The notes: a model not told the origin generated them from the letters alone. A stretch of DNA of 64,000 bases from Bradyrhizobium liaoningense (GCF_018130825.1 NZ_JAFCJS010000005.1:62001-126000); one strand, 5' to 3'. Shown: positions 41,475 to 50,864, counted from the first letter of the stretch. Program-made: numbers and translations.

Positions 41475-42454
41475 TCGTCAGGCGTGGAATTCGGCGCAAG
41501 ATCTGACGAGCGGAACGGCTTGGCCTTGTCCAGTTTCCGGTACGCTTTCGAGGCACTCCGCAACAGCTTCTTTTCCCGTTTGCGGTCGAGGAAGCGAATG
41601 CCGGCCTCGGGGCCGGCGCCGTTCAACGAGGCGGCCAGCGCCTGACCGCGCGCATCGTCGTTCAATTGTCCCAGGGATTTTTGCGCCTTCTTCAGTTGCT
41701 TGAGGATCGACTTCTGCTTCGTCAAGGATTCGTCGGCGAACAGGTCCGCGAGCGACTCGACCGAATAGGTCATCCGCTTGTTGAGAAGCCGAAGCTTGTG
41801 ACGCCTCTCGACGTCGAGCTTGCGCAGCTTCCGGGCCTTCCTGAGCAGCGTCTCTTCCCATTCGGTCAGGCGGGCCGTCGCGTGGTCGGCCAGCGGGCAC
41901 CGGCGCAACCTGACCGCCTCCTTGCTGCGCCGGGTCGACCAGGGGCCGCTCTCGATCCAGGTCGAGGTCTGCTCGACCAGGCGCCGAAAGCGCGCGGACT
42001 GCAGGGCGCGCGCGAGCAAGCGGTGGCTCTCGGCGCGTTTCTCGTCCCAGTGCTGGAGCTCGGCAATCACGTCAAGCTCGCCACCGCTCTCGGCGATCAC
42101 CCGGTCGATCGCTACGTCGAGGTCGCGCACCATGCCTAGCTGGCTATTCAGCCATTTCAGCTCGGCCCAGACGTTTGGCCGCAGGCCGTCGTCGACCATG
42201 GGCGAGAAGAAGCGGATGGCGGTGCGCAGATGCGTCAGCGCGATCCGGATCTGATGCAGTGCCTCCGGGTCGCCAAGGCATGTGCCGTCGTGCTGAGCTA
42301 GCACGGCATCGAGATGGCGGCGGGCGATGATGCGGAATGCGGTGTCGCAGGCCATGCCGGGGCTGAGGCGGCCGGGCAGGACATTTCGTCGCGTCGTCGG
42401 CTTGGTGGGCGCCGTCGAGCTCTTGGTGGGTCGCGACATCCTTGCCCGCGTCAA
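41471..42454 (-). CDS. CHAD domain protein
   Basis: 327 residues, rich in Arg/Lys and conserved His, with the CHAD helical repeats: MACDTAFRIIARRHLDAVLA, ALHQIRIALTHLRTAIRFF, LGMVRDLDVAIDRVI, and KLRLLNKRMTYSVESLADLF. CHAD proteins bind polyphosphate and sit on its granules. The start is TTG 42454, whose TTGA overlaps the stop of the kinase gene, with AAGG 8 bases in front; ATG 42439 is an alternative with poor spacing. It overlaps the PHA synthase end by 4 bases, tail to tail. Confidence 0.85.
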   Translation of the reverse strand: MTRARMSRPTKSSTAPTKPTTRRNVLPGRLSPGMACDTAFRIIARRHLDAVLAQHDGTCLGDPEALHQIRIALTHLRTAIRFFSPMVDDGLRPNVWAELKWLNSQLGMVRDLDVAIDRVIAESGGELDVIAELQHWDEKRAESHRLLARALQSARFRRLVEQTSTWIESGPWSTRRSKEAVRLRRCPLADHATARLTEWEETLLRKARKLRKLDVERRHKLRLLNKRMTYSVESLADLFADESLTKQKSILKQLKKAQKSLGQLNDDARGQALAASLNGAGPEAGIRFLDRKREKKLLRSASKAYRKLDKAKPFRSSDLAPNSTPDD

Positions 42455-43986
42455 TCAGATTGCCTTGCTTGCCTTGCGATCGCGTCCCGGCAGCTCTGGA
42501 GCGTCTGCTCCCGTGTGCCGGATGCATCGATGGTCGCCCACCCGATGTGACCGATATTATAGTGCTCTTGCTGCGCGGCAACCTCCTGCGTGGCATCGGA
42601 GGCATCGCCATGGCGGCCGCCGATGCGGGCCTGACGGGTCGCAAGGTCGGCGACGAGGAATAGTCCGCTCAACGGCACATTGCGTTCGCTGGCCAGAGCG
42701 GCCAGTTCGTCCCGTTCAGACTCGCGTGCAAAGACCGCATCGATGATGACGGAATGGCCTTGCGCCAGCGCCCGTCCGGCACGCTGCGCCAGCAGCTCGT
42801 AGACGCGCGCGGTGACCTCAGGCCGGTACGTGGACGGCGGCAGTCGGTCGGTGTGTCCCACCTGAAACAGCTGCTTGCGGATGACGTCGCTGCGCAGCAC
42901 GACGGCTCCCGGCTGCGGCGCGACGTAGGGCGCCAGGGCGCGGGCGAGGACGGATTTGCCGGTGCCTGATAGTCCGCCGACTGCAATCAGGCGCGGGGCG
43001 GGGGGAGCGATCAGAGCCCGGGCGAGATCGAAATAACGACGGGCTTCGCCGAGAATTCCGCTCAGGTCGGCATCGGGCCGCGTCAGCCGCGCCAATGCCA
43101 CCTGCGCACGAATTGCCGCGCGAATGGACATGAACAGGGGCAGGGCGGACAGCGCATCGAGAGTTTCGACGGGCGAGGTGGTCAGATACTGGTTCAGCAC
43201 GATGTTGGCTGCCGCGGCCTGGTCATGGCTTAGCAGGTCCATCAGGGCGAATGCGAGATCGTAGAGCACGTCGACGGTTGCCATCTGCGCATCGAACTCG
43301 ATGGCATCGAACAGGACGGGCTGTTCGCCGATCAAGACGATGTTCGCAAGATGCAGGTCGCCATGGCAACGGCGCACGAAGCCCTGCCGGCCGCGCTCCT
43401 CGAGCAGCGGCTGCAGGCGCAGCAACATCGCGTGCGAGGCCTCGCCGAGCTGCTCGATCTTCTCGGCTTCGAGATGGTTGCCCTTCCGCAGGCCATTGCT
43501 GTTTGCATCGATGAGGCCCGGGATGGAGGCAACCCATGCCTTGCCGTTGGCGCTGGGCGCCGCCGCATGCGAAGCCGCGATGGCGTCGGCGGTTGCCGAG
43601 GCGAGGCTCGCATCGAGCGGACCGGCCTTCGCCAGATGATCCAGCGTCCGGCTTTCATCGAAGCGGGACATGTCGACCGCATACTCGACCGGCCGGCCAC
43701 TGCCGTCGACCTTCAGCGATCCGTCCGCCTCCTCGGTGATCGCCACGACGCGATGATAGATCTGCGGCGCCAGTGGCCGGTTGATCCTGATCTCTTCCTC
43801 GCAGGCCGCCTTGCGTTTCTCGAGCGTCGAATAGTCGAGGAACGGAAACCGGACGGCTCGCTTGATCTTCAGCGCCCGCGGTCCGTCGAGAAAGACCGAA
43901 GCGGCATGGGTATCGATCCGCGTCACGCCGGAATGGGTGCAGAGCGCCGCGAAGATCCGTTCCTGGGCAGCCGTTTCGTCTGTCAT
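42451..43986 (-). CDS. APH-like phosphotransferase fused to an AAA P-loop kinase
   Basis: 511 residues, two kinase-type parts. Residues 1-320 are of the aminoglycoside-phosphotransferase type, with the Brenner-like motif RRCHGDLHLANIVL and the metal motif LFDAIEFD. Residues 325-505 are a P-loop kinase with LIAVGGLSGTGKSVLARALA and the gluconate-kinase-like string VVLRSDVIRKQLF. Such fusions are widespread in proteobacteria, mostly without known substrate. Middle gene of the minus operon Adh - kinase - CHAD. Confidence 0.85.
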   Translation of the reverse strand: MTDETAAQERIFAALCTHSGVTRIDTHAASVFLDGPRALKIKRAVRFPFLDYSTLEKRKAACEEEIRINRPLAPQIYHRVVAITEEADGSLKVDGSGRPVEYAVDMSRFDESRTLDHLAKAGPLDASLASATADAIAASHAAAPSANGKAWVASIPGLIDANSNGLRKGNHLEAEKIEQLGEASHAMLLRLQPLLEERGRQGFVRRCHGDLHLANIVLIGEQPVLFDAIEFDAQMATVDVLYDLAFALMDLLSHDQAAAANIVLNQYLTTSPVETLDALSALPLFMSIRAAIRAQVALARLTRPDADLSGILGEARRYFDLARALIAPPAPRLIAVGGLSGTGKSVLARALAPYVAPQPGAVVLRSDVIRKQLFQVGHTDRLPPSTYRPEVTARVYELLAQRAGRALAQGHSVIIDAVFARESERDELAALASERNVPLSGLFLVADLATRQARIGGRHGDASDATQEVAAQQEHYNIGHIGWATIDASGTREQTLQSCRDAIARQARQSD

Positions 43987-44010
43987 CGGAGCTGGTGTTC
44001 CAAGATGCGG

Positions 44011-44994
44011 TCAGGGCTTCAGCACGGCGGCGCCGAGAACTTGTCCATTCCGCAGCTTGTCCAGGACCTCATTGGCCTGATCGAGCGGGAACGCGGTCGT
44101 TTCGGTGCGCACGCCGGCTTGCGGGGCGATGCTCAGAAAATCGAGACCGTCTTGTCGGGTGAGATTGGCAACGGAGATCAACTGCCGTTCCTGCCAGAGC
44201 AGATCATATGGGAAGCTCGGAATGTCGCTCATATGGATGCCGGCGCAAACGACGCGGCCGCCTTTGCGAACGGCGCGCAAAGCGGCCGGCACGAGTTCGC
44301 CGGCAGGCGCGTAGATGATGACGGCGTCGAGCGGCGTGTCCGGCGTCTCGTCCGAAGCGCCGGCCCAGACGGCGCCGAGCCGGCGTGCGAGGTCCTGTGC
44401 GGCCACATCTCCGCGCCGCGTAAACGCATGAACCGATCGCCCCTGCCAGACGGCGACTTGCGCGACGATGTGGCCGGCGGCACCGAAGCCGTAGATGCCG
44501 AGCCGCTCGGCCTTGCCGGCCAGGACCAGCGAACGCCAGCCGATCAGGCCAGCACACAGCAGAGGGGCGAGAGCCACGTCGTCGCCGGCCTCGCCGAGCG
44601 GAAAGGCGTAGCGCGCGTCGGCGATCACGTGCGTTGCATAGCCGCCGTCCCTTGTATAGCCGGTGAAGAGCGGGCGGTCGCAGAGGTTTTCCATTCCCTC
44701 CCGGCAAAACTGGCAATTTCCGCAGGTGAAGGCGAGCCAGGGAATGCCGACCCGGTCGCCCAGCGCATGGGTTGTGACATTGGGGCCGATGAGATCGACG
44801 CGGCCGACGATTTCATGGCCGGGCACGATGGGATAGCGGATGTCGGGCAGTTCGGCATCGACGACATGAAGATCGGTCCGGCAGACGCCGCAAGCGCTGA
44901 CCCTGACCCGGATCTGGCCCTCGCCCGGGATTGGATCGGGGCGCTCCTCCATCCGGAGCCGCGTTCGCGGGGCCGCCAACACCATCGCACGCAT
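44011..44994 (-). CDS. zinc-dependent alcohol dehydrogenase family protein
   Basis: 327 residues of the MDR family: catalytic zinc site CGVCRTDLHVVDAEL and GHEIVGRV, the four-Cys structural zinc lobe (CGNCQFCREGMENLC), and the Rossmann region LGIYGFGAAGHIVAQVA. Zn-binding residues look complete. It oxidises alcohols or reduces aldehydes with NAD(P)H. The ATG at 44994 follows GGAGAG; the frame is open further upstream without family similarity. An FNR-type box sits at the -41.5 position for a 30-base leader, as expected of fermentative or anaerobic use. Confidence 0.9.
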   Translation of the reverse strand: MRAMVLAAPRTRLRMEERPDPIPGEGQIRVRVSACGVCRTDLHVVDAELPDIRYPIVPGHEIVGRVDLIGPNVTTHALGDRVGIPWLAFTCGNCQFCREGMENLCDRPLFTGYTRDGGYATHVIADARYAFPLGEAGDDVALAPLLCAGLIGWRSLVLAGKAERLGIYGFGAAGHIVAQVAVWQGRSVHAFTRRGDVAAQDLARRLGAVWAGASDETPDTPLDAVIIYAPAGELVPAALRAVRKGGRVVCAGIHMSDIPSFPYDLLWQERQLISVANLTRQDGLDFLSIAPQAGVRTETTAFPLDQANEVLDKLRNGQVLGAAVLKP

Positions 44995-45058
44995 CAGTCT
45001 CTCCGGGGCAGACCGCTCCGATCGAACTATCCATAGAATGGCAGCGCGCGGCCAGTCC

Positions 45059-45072
45059 TTGACTTCCGTCAA
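45059..45072. promoter_or_regulatory. FNR/FixK-type box 2
   Basis: TTGACTTCCGTCAA, centred 71 bases upstream of the Adh start; probably drives the Adh-kinase-CHAD operon. Confidence 0.65.
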
Positions 45073-45106
45073 TGCCCGTCCTTGCCGGTCGGGCAGTTCC
45101 CGAGGC

Positions 45107-45120
45107 TTGACGAGGATCAA
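45107..45120. promoter_or_regulatory. FNR/FixK-type box 3
   Basis: TTGACGAGGATCAA, centred 54 bases upstream of the UspA-gene start, 48 bases from box 2; probably drives the UspA/synthetase unit. Confidence 0.6.
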
Positions 45121-45167
45121 GCATCCTGACGAAAGCCGGCCTATTCTGGCAGCTAAGGAGAATGCCG

Positions 45168-46007
45168 ATGCCCATCAAGGACGTCTTTCTGCCGCTTGTC
45201 GGCCAGCCGCGTGGACCGGCCCTTGCAGTGATCGAGAAATGCGTTTCTGTCGCCGCCGATCTCGGTGCCAGGATCACCGCGCTTGCGCTCGAGGAAGATC
45301 TCTTCGTGCGACCGAAAGTGCTGCTGCCCGACGATTTCGAGGCCGCCGAGGCGAGGGGGACGCCTGCAGCCGGCGATGTGCAACGTCTGCTGGACGCCTT
45401 CACCGGTGCGGCATCCCGCGCCAACGTTCGGGCCCAAAGCCGGTCGGGCAAGGTGCCGGCGGATCAGATCGCGCCGATCCTGGCCGAACATGCGCGTTTC
45501 AGCGATCTCATCCTGGTCCCCGTGAAGCCGCATGACAGCCGAACGGAGCATATCATCGAGACGCTCCTGTTCGAATCCGGGCGACCGCTGTTGCTGTGCC
45601 CGGAACAGCATGTGGAGGTACTGCGACCGGAATTCGAGAACGTCATGATTGCCTGGGATCACTCCGCGCGTGCGGCACGCGCAGTTGGCGACGCGATGCC
45701 TGTCCTTCAGGCTGCGGCCTCGGTCCGCGTGGTAACTGTGGCAGACGACAAGACGGACGAGATCGTGCAATCCGGAACCTCGCTCGTCGAGCATTTGAGG
45801 GAACACGGTGTCTACGCCTCGTTCGAAACGGCGAAGGGCGGCGGCAGCTCGGTCGGCAAGGTGCTCGGAAGCTGGGCGAATTCCAACGCCATCGATGCGA
45901 TCGTGATGGGGGCCTACCATCATTCACGCCTGAACGAGATCGTTTGGGGCGGTGTGACAAAGACCGTCATTGGCCAGCCACCGTGCTGGGTTATGATCTC
46001 GCACTAG
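45168..46007 (+). CDS. universal stress protein, two UspA domains
   Basis: 279 residues with two UspA-type halves; the second ends in the nucleotide-loop pattern IVMGAYHHSRLNEIVWGGVT. The first half (KDVFLPLVGQPRGPALAVIE) has a weaker loop. UspA proteins bind ATP and are induced by stress and, in many bacteria, by oxygen lack. ATG 45168 is chosen over ATG 45162 since AAGGAG is 7 bases before it. FNR box 3 lies upstream, and the synthetase/acetyltransferase gene follows after 65 bases. Confidence 0.9.
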   Translation: MPIKDVFLPLVGQPRGPALAVIEKCVSVAADLGARITALALEEDLFVRPKVLLPDDFEAAEARGTPAAGDVQRLLDAFTGAASRANVRAQSRSGKVPADQIAPILAEHARFSDLILVPVKPHDSRTEHIIETLLFESGRPLLLCPEQHVEVLRPEFENVMIAWDHSARAARAVGDAMPVLQAAASVRVVTVADDKTDEIVQSGTSLVEHLREHGVYASFETAKGGGSSVGKVLGSWANSNAIDAIVMGAYHHSRLNEIVWGGVTKTVIGQPPCWVMISH

Positions 46008-46072
46008 GCTCGCCGTCAGCTTTCCAGCCTGATCACCATCGGAACCGCCCCCGACCGGGCGCATTTGCTTTC

Positions 46073-48766
46073 ATGTCAACCTATCGCCTGAAGAATCTGC
46101 TGTCGCCGCGTTCAGTCGCGCTTGTCGGTGCGAGCTCCCGCCCGGTCTCCGTGGGACGCGCCGTTCTGGAGAACATTCGCAAGTCTGAGTTCACGGGACA
46201 GTTCGGCCTGGTGAATCCGCGCCACGCGGAGATCGCCGGCGTTGCCTCGGTCAAGAGCCTGGACAGGCTGGAGTTTGTGCCCGAACTGGTGGTCATCACC
46301 GCGCCGGCGCGAGAGGTTCCCGGCATCATCGACCAGGCCGGGCGGCGCGGCTCGGCAGGCGCGTTGATCGTCTCGGCCGGATTGGGCCATGGGCCGGGAT
46401 CGCTGCAGGAGGCCGCAATCGCTGCAGCCCGCAAATACGGCATGCGGCTGATCGGGCCGAACTGCCTCGGCATCATGATGCCCGGCGTGAGCCTCAATGC
46501 CAGCTTTGCCGCGCACATGCCGGGAGCGGGAAATCTCGCGCTGATTTCACAATCCGGCGCGATCGCCGCCGGCATGGTGGATTGGGCCGCGCAGCGCGGC
46601 GTCGGCTTCTCCGGCATCGTCTCGATCGGTGATCAGATCGACGTCGACATTGCCGACCTGCTCGACTATTTCGCGTTGGATCACAAGACCCGCGCGATCC
46701 TGCTCTATATCGAGTCCATCAAGGACGCGCGCAAGTTCATGTCGGCGGCGCGTGCTGCGGCGCGCGTCAAGCCGGTCGTCGTGGTGAAGTCCGGCCGCAT
46801 GGCGCAGGGGGCAAAGGCGGCCGCGACCCATACGGGCGCGCTCGCGGGCGCCGACGCCGTCTATGATGCGGCGTTCCGCCGTGCAGGTGTCCTGCGGGTT
46901 TCCGATCTGCGCGAGCTGTTCGACTGCGCCGAGACGCTCGGTCGCGTCGAATCGCCGAGCGGAAAGCGGCTGGCCATCCTTACCAATGGCGGCGGCATCG
47001 GCGTCCTCGCGATCGATCGTCTGGTCGAGCTTGGCGGCATCCCTGCGACCATCTCGGCCGATGGACGCAGAAAACTCGACGACGTGCTGCCGCCGACCTG
47101 GTCCGGTGCAAATCCCGTGGATATCGTCGGTGACGCCGATGCCTCGCGCTACGCCGCGGCGCTGGAGGTTCTGCTCGCCGATCCCGACAATGATGCCGTC
47201 CTCGTCCTCAATGTGCAAACCGCGATCGCTTCGGCCGCCGACATCGCCACGACCGTGACGGAGCTCGTCGGCAAATATCGCAAGCAGCACGGCCGATGGT
47301 CGAAGTCCGTGTTGGCCGCCTGGGTTGGAGCCGACCAGCAGATTGTTCGGGCGCTGTCCGACGCCGGCATGCCGAATTATCCGACCGAGGACGATGCCGT
47401 GCGCGGTTTCATGCATCTGGTCCGGCATCGCGAAGTGGTCGAGGAGCTGAGCCAGGTTCCCCCCGCGATGCCCGACACGTTCGTACCCGACGCCCGGGCT
47501 GCCAGGCAGATCGTCGCCGCAGCCATCGCCGACGGCCGCAAATGGCTCGAGCCTGTCGAGATCAAGCACCTGCTCGAAGCCTACGACATCGCGATGGTGC
47601 CGACCTATGCCGCCGGTGATGTCGAGCAGGCCGTGGTCTGCGCGAACGAGATTTTTGCACAAGGCGGGACCGTCGTGCTGAAGATCATGTCGCGCGACAT
47701 CGTGCACAAATCCGATGTCGGCGGCGTCGTGCTCAATCTGACGACGGCGGAGGCGGTGCGCGCGGCCGCTACCGATATTCTTGCCCGGGCCAGGAAGCTG
47801 CGGCCCGAGGCCCGCATCGGCGGCGTCATCGTCCAGGCGATGGTCGTCAAGGCGAAGGCGCGCGAGCTGATCCTCGGTCTTGCCGACGATCCCACCTTCG
47901 GCACTGTCGTGGTGTTCGGCCGGGGCGGAACGGCGGTGGAGATCATCAATGACAAGGCTCTCGCGCTGCCGCCGCTCGATCTGCAGCTTGCCCGTGACTT
48001 GATTGATCGCACGCGGGTCTCGCGGCTGCTGCGCGCCTATCGGGACGTGCCTGCCGTCAAGCAGGACGCCGCCGCCATGGTGCTGGTCAAGCTGGCGCAG
48101 ATGGCGGCCGATATTCCGGAGATTCGCGAGTTCGACATCAACCCGCTGCTTGCGGATGAGACCGGCGTGACGGCGGTCGACGCCCGTGTCGTGGTGGCGC
48201 CGTCGCAGCGGAAATTTGTAGGCTCTGGCCCCGCCAACTTCGCCGTTCGCGCCTATCCGTCGCAGTGGGAGCGTCGCCTCAAGCTCAAGGACGGCTGGCG
48301 GATCTTCGTGCGGCCGTTGCGTCCCGAGGACGAGCCGACCATCCACGAGTTCCTGCGTCACGTGACGCCTCATGACCTTCGCCTGCGCTTCTTCGCGCCG
48401 ATGAAGGAGTTCACCCACGAATTCATCGCGCGGTTGACCCAGCTCGACTATGCTCGCGCGATGGCGTTCATTGCGTTCGACGAGGCGACCGGCGAGATGG
48501 TCGGCGTCGTCCGGCTCCATTCGGATTCGATCTACGAGAGCGGCGAATATGCGATCCTGCTGCGATCCGATCTCAAGGGCAGGGGGCTCGGATGGGCCCT
48601 GATGCAGCTGATCATCACCTACGCGAGGTCGGAAGGGCTGAAGGCGATCTCGGGCGATGTGCTTCAGGAGAATACCGTGATGCTCGAGATGTGCCGGCAA
48701 CTCGGTTTCGAGGTCAAGCCGGATCCGACCGAGCCTGATATCTGCGACGTCCGGCTCAAGCTCTGA
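46073..48766 (+). CDS. ADP-forming acyl-CoA synthetase/GNAT protein acetyltransferase (Pat-like)
   Basis: 897 residues: CoA-binding domain about 1-130 (SPRSVALVGASSRPVSVGRA), succinyl-CoA-ligase-like domain about 140-300 (LALISQSGAIAAGMVDWAAQ, THTGALAGADAVYDAAFRRA), ATP-grasp about 480-700 (LLEAYDIAMVPTYAAGD, KIMSRDIVHKSDVGGVVLNL) and a C-terminal GNAT (RPLRPEDEPTIHEFLRHVTP, LLRSDLKGRGLGWALM). This is the layout of PatZ/Pat, which acetylates and inactivates AMP-forming acetyl-CoA synthetase. The His in THTGALAG is also kept in some active synthetases, so activity of the first part cannot be excluded. Confidence 0.9.
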   Translation: MSTYRLKNLLSPRSVALVGASSRPVSVGRAVLENIRKSEFTGQFGLVNPRHAEIAGVASVKSLDRLEFVPELVVITAPAREVPGIIDQAGRRGSAGALIVSAGLGHGPGSLQEAAIAAARKYGMRLIGPNCLGIMMPGVSLNASFAAHMPGAGNLALISQSGAIAAGMVDWAAQRGVGFSGIVSIGDQIDVDIADLLDYFALDHKTRAILLYIESIKDARKFMSAARAAARVKPVVVVKSGRMAQGAKAAATHTGALAGADAVYDAAFRRAGVLRVSDLRELFDCAETLGRVESPSGKRLAILTNGGGIGVLAIDRLVELGGIPATISADGRRKLDDVLPPTWSGANPVDIVGDADASRYAAALEVLLADPDNDAVLVLNVQTAIASAADIATTVTELVGKYRKQHGRWSKSVLAAWVGADQQIVRALSDAGMPNYPTEDDAVRGFMHLVRHREVVEELSQVPPAMPDTFVPDARAARQIVAAAIADGRKWLEPVEIKHLLEAYDIAMVPTYAAGDVEQAVVCANEIFAQGGTVVLKIMSRDIVHKSDVGGVVLNLTTAEAVRAAATDILARARKLRPEARIGGVIVQAMVVKAKARELILGLADDPTFGTVVVFGRGGTAVEIINDKALALPPLDLQLARDLIDRTRVSRLLRAYRDVPAVKQDAAAMVLVKLAQMAADIPEIREFDINPLLADETGVTAVDARVVVAPSQRKFVGSGPANFAVRAYPSQWERRLKLKDGWRIFVRPLRPEDEPTIHEFLRHVTPHDLRLRFFAPMKEFTHEFIARLTQLDYARAMAFIAFDEATGEMVGVVRLHSDSIYESGEYAILLRSDLKGRGLGWALMQLIITYARSEGLKAISGDVLQENTVMLEMCRQLGFEVKPDPTEPDICDVRLKL

Positions 48767-48775
48767 GCGCCTCTG

Positions 48776-49276
48776 CTAGGAGGGCGCTTCAGCCGAATTT
48801 GCAGCGGCGGATGTCTTGCCAGATGTCTTCGCAGTGGTTCGCAAAGACTTGACGATAATCGCGATCAGGGGCACCAGCACCGGCACAATCGTGCTCAGCG
48901 GATGATGCACCGCGCCCGACACCTGAGCCTGAAGCGCGCGTGCCTCGAGCTGAAGGGCCTCGATGGAGGCGCCATGGATCTCATTGGCGAGCTCGATGTC
49001 GCGGCCGGACGGAGCGCGGCCGGCAATGACGAAGAGGACCGCCGCAATGGCAAAATTGACGGCGCCGAGAATGGCGGCCGCGGCGATGGCGCTCCAGATC
49101 TGGACCAGCGCGAAATAGGCCGACAGCTCCAGCATCAGGAGCCCGAACGCCGCGATCAGCGCCGCAAAGGCGCGCAGGCCGAGGCCCGTCAGGAGGTGGC
49201 GCAGCCTGATGTCCGCGATGATCCTGTCGGTGCGCCATAAGAGGCGCAGATGTTTGACGACATTCTCGCTATTCAC
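48776..49276 (-). CDS. holin-like (YqjE-type) membrane protein
   Basis: 166 residues with two central membrane helices (FAALIAAFGLLMLELSAYFA, AAAAILGAVNFAIAAVLFVI), a helical part facing the cytoplasm and a third hydrophobic stretch (TIVPVLVPLIAIIVKSL). It fits the phage-holin-3-6/YqjE family, which accompanies DUF883 proteins in proteobacteria; no lysis function is implied. GTG start directly after the stop of the DUF883 gene. Confidence 0.75.
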   Translation of the reverse strand: MNSENVVKHLRLLWRTDRIIADIRLRHLLTGLGLRAFAALIAAFGLLMLELSAYFALVQIWSAIAAAAILGAVNFAIAAVLFVIAGRAPSGRDIELANEIHGASIEALQLEARALQAQVSGAVHHPLSTIVPVLVPLIAIIVKSLRTTAKTSGKTSAAANSAEAPS

Positions 49277-49552
49277 CTAGTGTCTCCTCAGCATGAAGCC
49301 GACGACCACGCCGAGCGCGAAGGCCGAGGCGAGCGATGTGATCGGGCGCTCCGTAATGAGGCCTTGAAGCTGCTCCTGCTCGTCGCTGACGGTCTCGCCG
49401 AGTTCGGCAAGCGCGGCCTTGATCTGATCGGCCAGAGCCTCGGCACGCTCCTTCGAACTGTCGAACATCTCCTCGCCGGCCGTGCTCAAGAGGCGCGTGA
49501 CGTCCACCTTCAAAGTCCGCAGTTCTTCGCTCATCCTGTCGCTGTCGAACAT
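49277..49552 (-). CDS. DUF883 (ElaB/YqjD-type) tail-anchored protein
   Basis: 91 residues: a long amphipathic helix (LRTLKVDVTRLLSTAGEEMF, ALADQIKAALAELGETV) and one C-terminal membrane helix (SLASAFALGVVVGFMLRRH). This is the YqjD/ElaB layout; relatives bind ribosomes and tether them to the inner membrane in stationary phase. First gene of a pair with the holin-like protein. FNR box 4 is centred 64 bases upstream, giving a 22-base leader at the -41.5 spacing. Confidence 0.8.
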   Translation of the reverse strand: MFDSDRMSEELRTLKVDVTRLLSTAGEEMFDSSKERAEALADQIKAALAELGETVSDEQEQLQGLITERPITSLASAFALGVVVGFMLRRH

Positions 49553-49608
49553 GGATTTGATGTCTCCATTGAATGGAACGAACCTAGGGCCCGCCGGCAC
49601 GACTGCGC

Positions 49609-49622
49609 TTGACCTGCGTCAA
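49609..49622. promoter_or_regulatory. FNR/FixK-type box 4
   Basis: TTGACCTGCGTCAA, placed for the DUF883/holin-like pair on the minus strand. Confidence 0.65.
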
Positions 49623-49642
49623 GACGTCGGCAGGTTCTGCTC

Positions 49643-49656
49643 TTGAGACAAGTCAA
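49643..49656. promoter_or_regulatory. FNR/FixK-type box 5
   Basis: TTGAGACAAGTCAA, centred 77 bases upstream of the MlaE-type gene; -41.5 spacing would give a 35-base leader. Confidence 0.55.
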
Positions 49657-49725
49657 ACCGGCCGCCACACGCTGGCCTAGAAGTGGCGGCTGAATGGGGA
49701 TCAGTTGTCCCGATGAGGTGGAAGC

Positions 49726-50862
49726 GTGAACACCGAACCGCTGTTGCTGGCAACGCCCTCTGGCGATGGGCTGAAATTGCGCCCGGAAGGGCCGTGGACC
49801 GCGGCGAATGTGGCCACGCTCGAAACTCTGTCCCGGTCGGTCGGAGCCGAGGTCGATCGGTCGAGAGTTGTGACCCTGGACATGTCGGGCATCAGCGCGC
49901 TGGACACGCTCGGCGCTTGGGTCCTGGAAAAGCTGTCGCGCCGGGCCGCCTCATCGGGCAGGCCGGCGGAATTCGTCGGTGTCGCCGACCATTTCAGCGG
50001 CCTCATGGAGGAGGTGCGCCAGGTCAACCGCCATCCGTCGGCGCCGACGTCCGCAGCCAATTCGGTTCTGCTCAGGTTGAACGATCTCGGCAAGGCCACG
50101 GTCGGTGCACGCGAAGACGTCACGATCTTCCTTCAAATGCTCGGCGCCTTGTTCATGGCCGTCGCGGGGGTGCTGCGCCGGCCGCGTACGCTGCGGCTGA
50201 CGTCGCTGGTCTACCAGCTCTACCGCATCGGGTGGCAGGCGATCCCCATTGTTGTTCTGATCACGTTCCTGATCGGCGCCATCATCGCCCAGCAGGGATT
50301 CTTCCATTTCCGCAGGTTCGGCGCGGAGTCCTACACCGTCGACATGGTCGGCATCCTGGTGCTGCGCGAGCTCGGCGTGCTGATCGTCGCCATCATGGTT
50401 GCGGGACGTTCGGGCAGCGCCTACACCGCCGAGCTCGGTTCGATGAAGATGCGCGAGGAGATCGATGCTCTCTCGACCATGGGGCTCGATCCCGTCGACG
50501 TTCTGATCCTGCCCCGCGTTGCGGCTCTGGTCATCGCGCTGCCGATCCTGGCCTTCATCGGATCGATTGCCGCGCTCTATGGCGGCGGCCTGGTCGCGCA
50601 GTTCTATGGCGACATGGGGCCGGCGATCTACATCGCACGGCTGCATGAGGCCATTTCCGTCACCCATTTCGAAGTGGGCATCCTGAAAGCGCCGTTCATG
50701 GCGCTGGTGATCGGGATCGTCGCCTGCAGCGAGGGCTTGCGCGTCAAGGGCAGCGCCGAGTCGCTCGGGCGGCAGACGACGACGTCGGTGGTGAAGTCGA
50801 TCTTCCTGGTGATCGTGCTTGACGGCCTGTTCGCGATCTTCTTCGCCTCGATCGGAATGTGA
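49726..50862 (+). CDS. MlaE-type ABC permease with N-terminal STAS domain
   Basis: 378 residues. About 1-100 form a STAS-like domain (RVVTLDMSGISALDTLGAWV), and the rest is the MlaE permease with five or six helices: IPIVVLITFLIGAIIAQQG, VLRELGVLIVAIMVAGRSGS, YTAELGSMKMREEIDALSTM and GLDPVDVLILPRVAALVIAL. In the Mla system the STAS protein (MlaB) is usually a separate chain that binds the ATPase; here it is fused to the permease. Moves phospholipid between membranes with the ATPase and MCE protein encoded next. GTG start after GAGGTGGAAGC. Confidence 0.85.
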   Translation: MNTEPLLLATPSGDGLKLRPEGPWTAANVATLETLSRSVGAEVDRSRVVTLDMSGISALDTLGAWVLEKLSRRAASSGRPAEFVGVADHFSGLMEEVRQVNRHPSAPTSAANSVLLRLNDLGKATVGAREDVTIFLQMLGALFMAVAGVLRRPRTLRLTSLVYQLYRIGWQAIPIVVLITFLIGAIIAQQGFFHFRRFGAESYTVDMVGILVLRELGVLIVAIMVAGRSGSAYTAELGSMKMREEIDALSTMGLDPVDVLILPRVAALVIALPILAFIGSIAALYGGGLVAQFYGDMGPAIYIARLHEAISVTHFEVGILKAPFMALVIGIVACSEGLRVKGSAESLGRQTTTSVVKSIFLVIVLDGLFAIFFASIGM

Positions 50863-50864
50863 CG

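Noticed and set aside
46547..48700. A 717-codon minus-strand frame opposite the acyl-CoA synthetase/GNAT gene
   Set aside because: Composition typical of an antisense shadow (many His, Arg, Asp, Gly); the plus strand is an unmistakable four-domain protein.
48776..49276. Phage lysis function for the holin-like protein
   Set aside because: No other phage gene nearby; pairing with a DUF883 protein points to the cellular YqjD/YqjE type.
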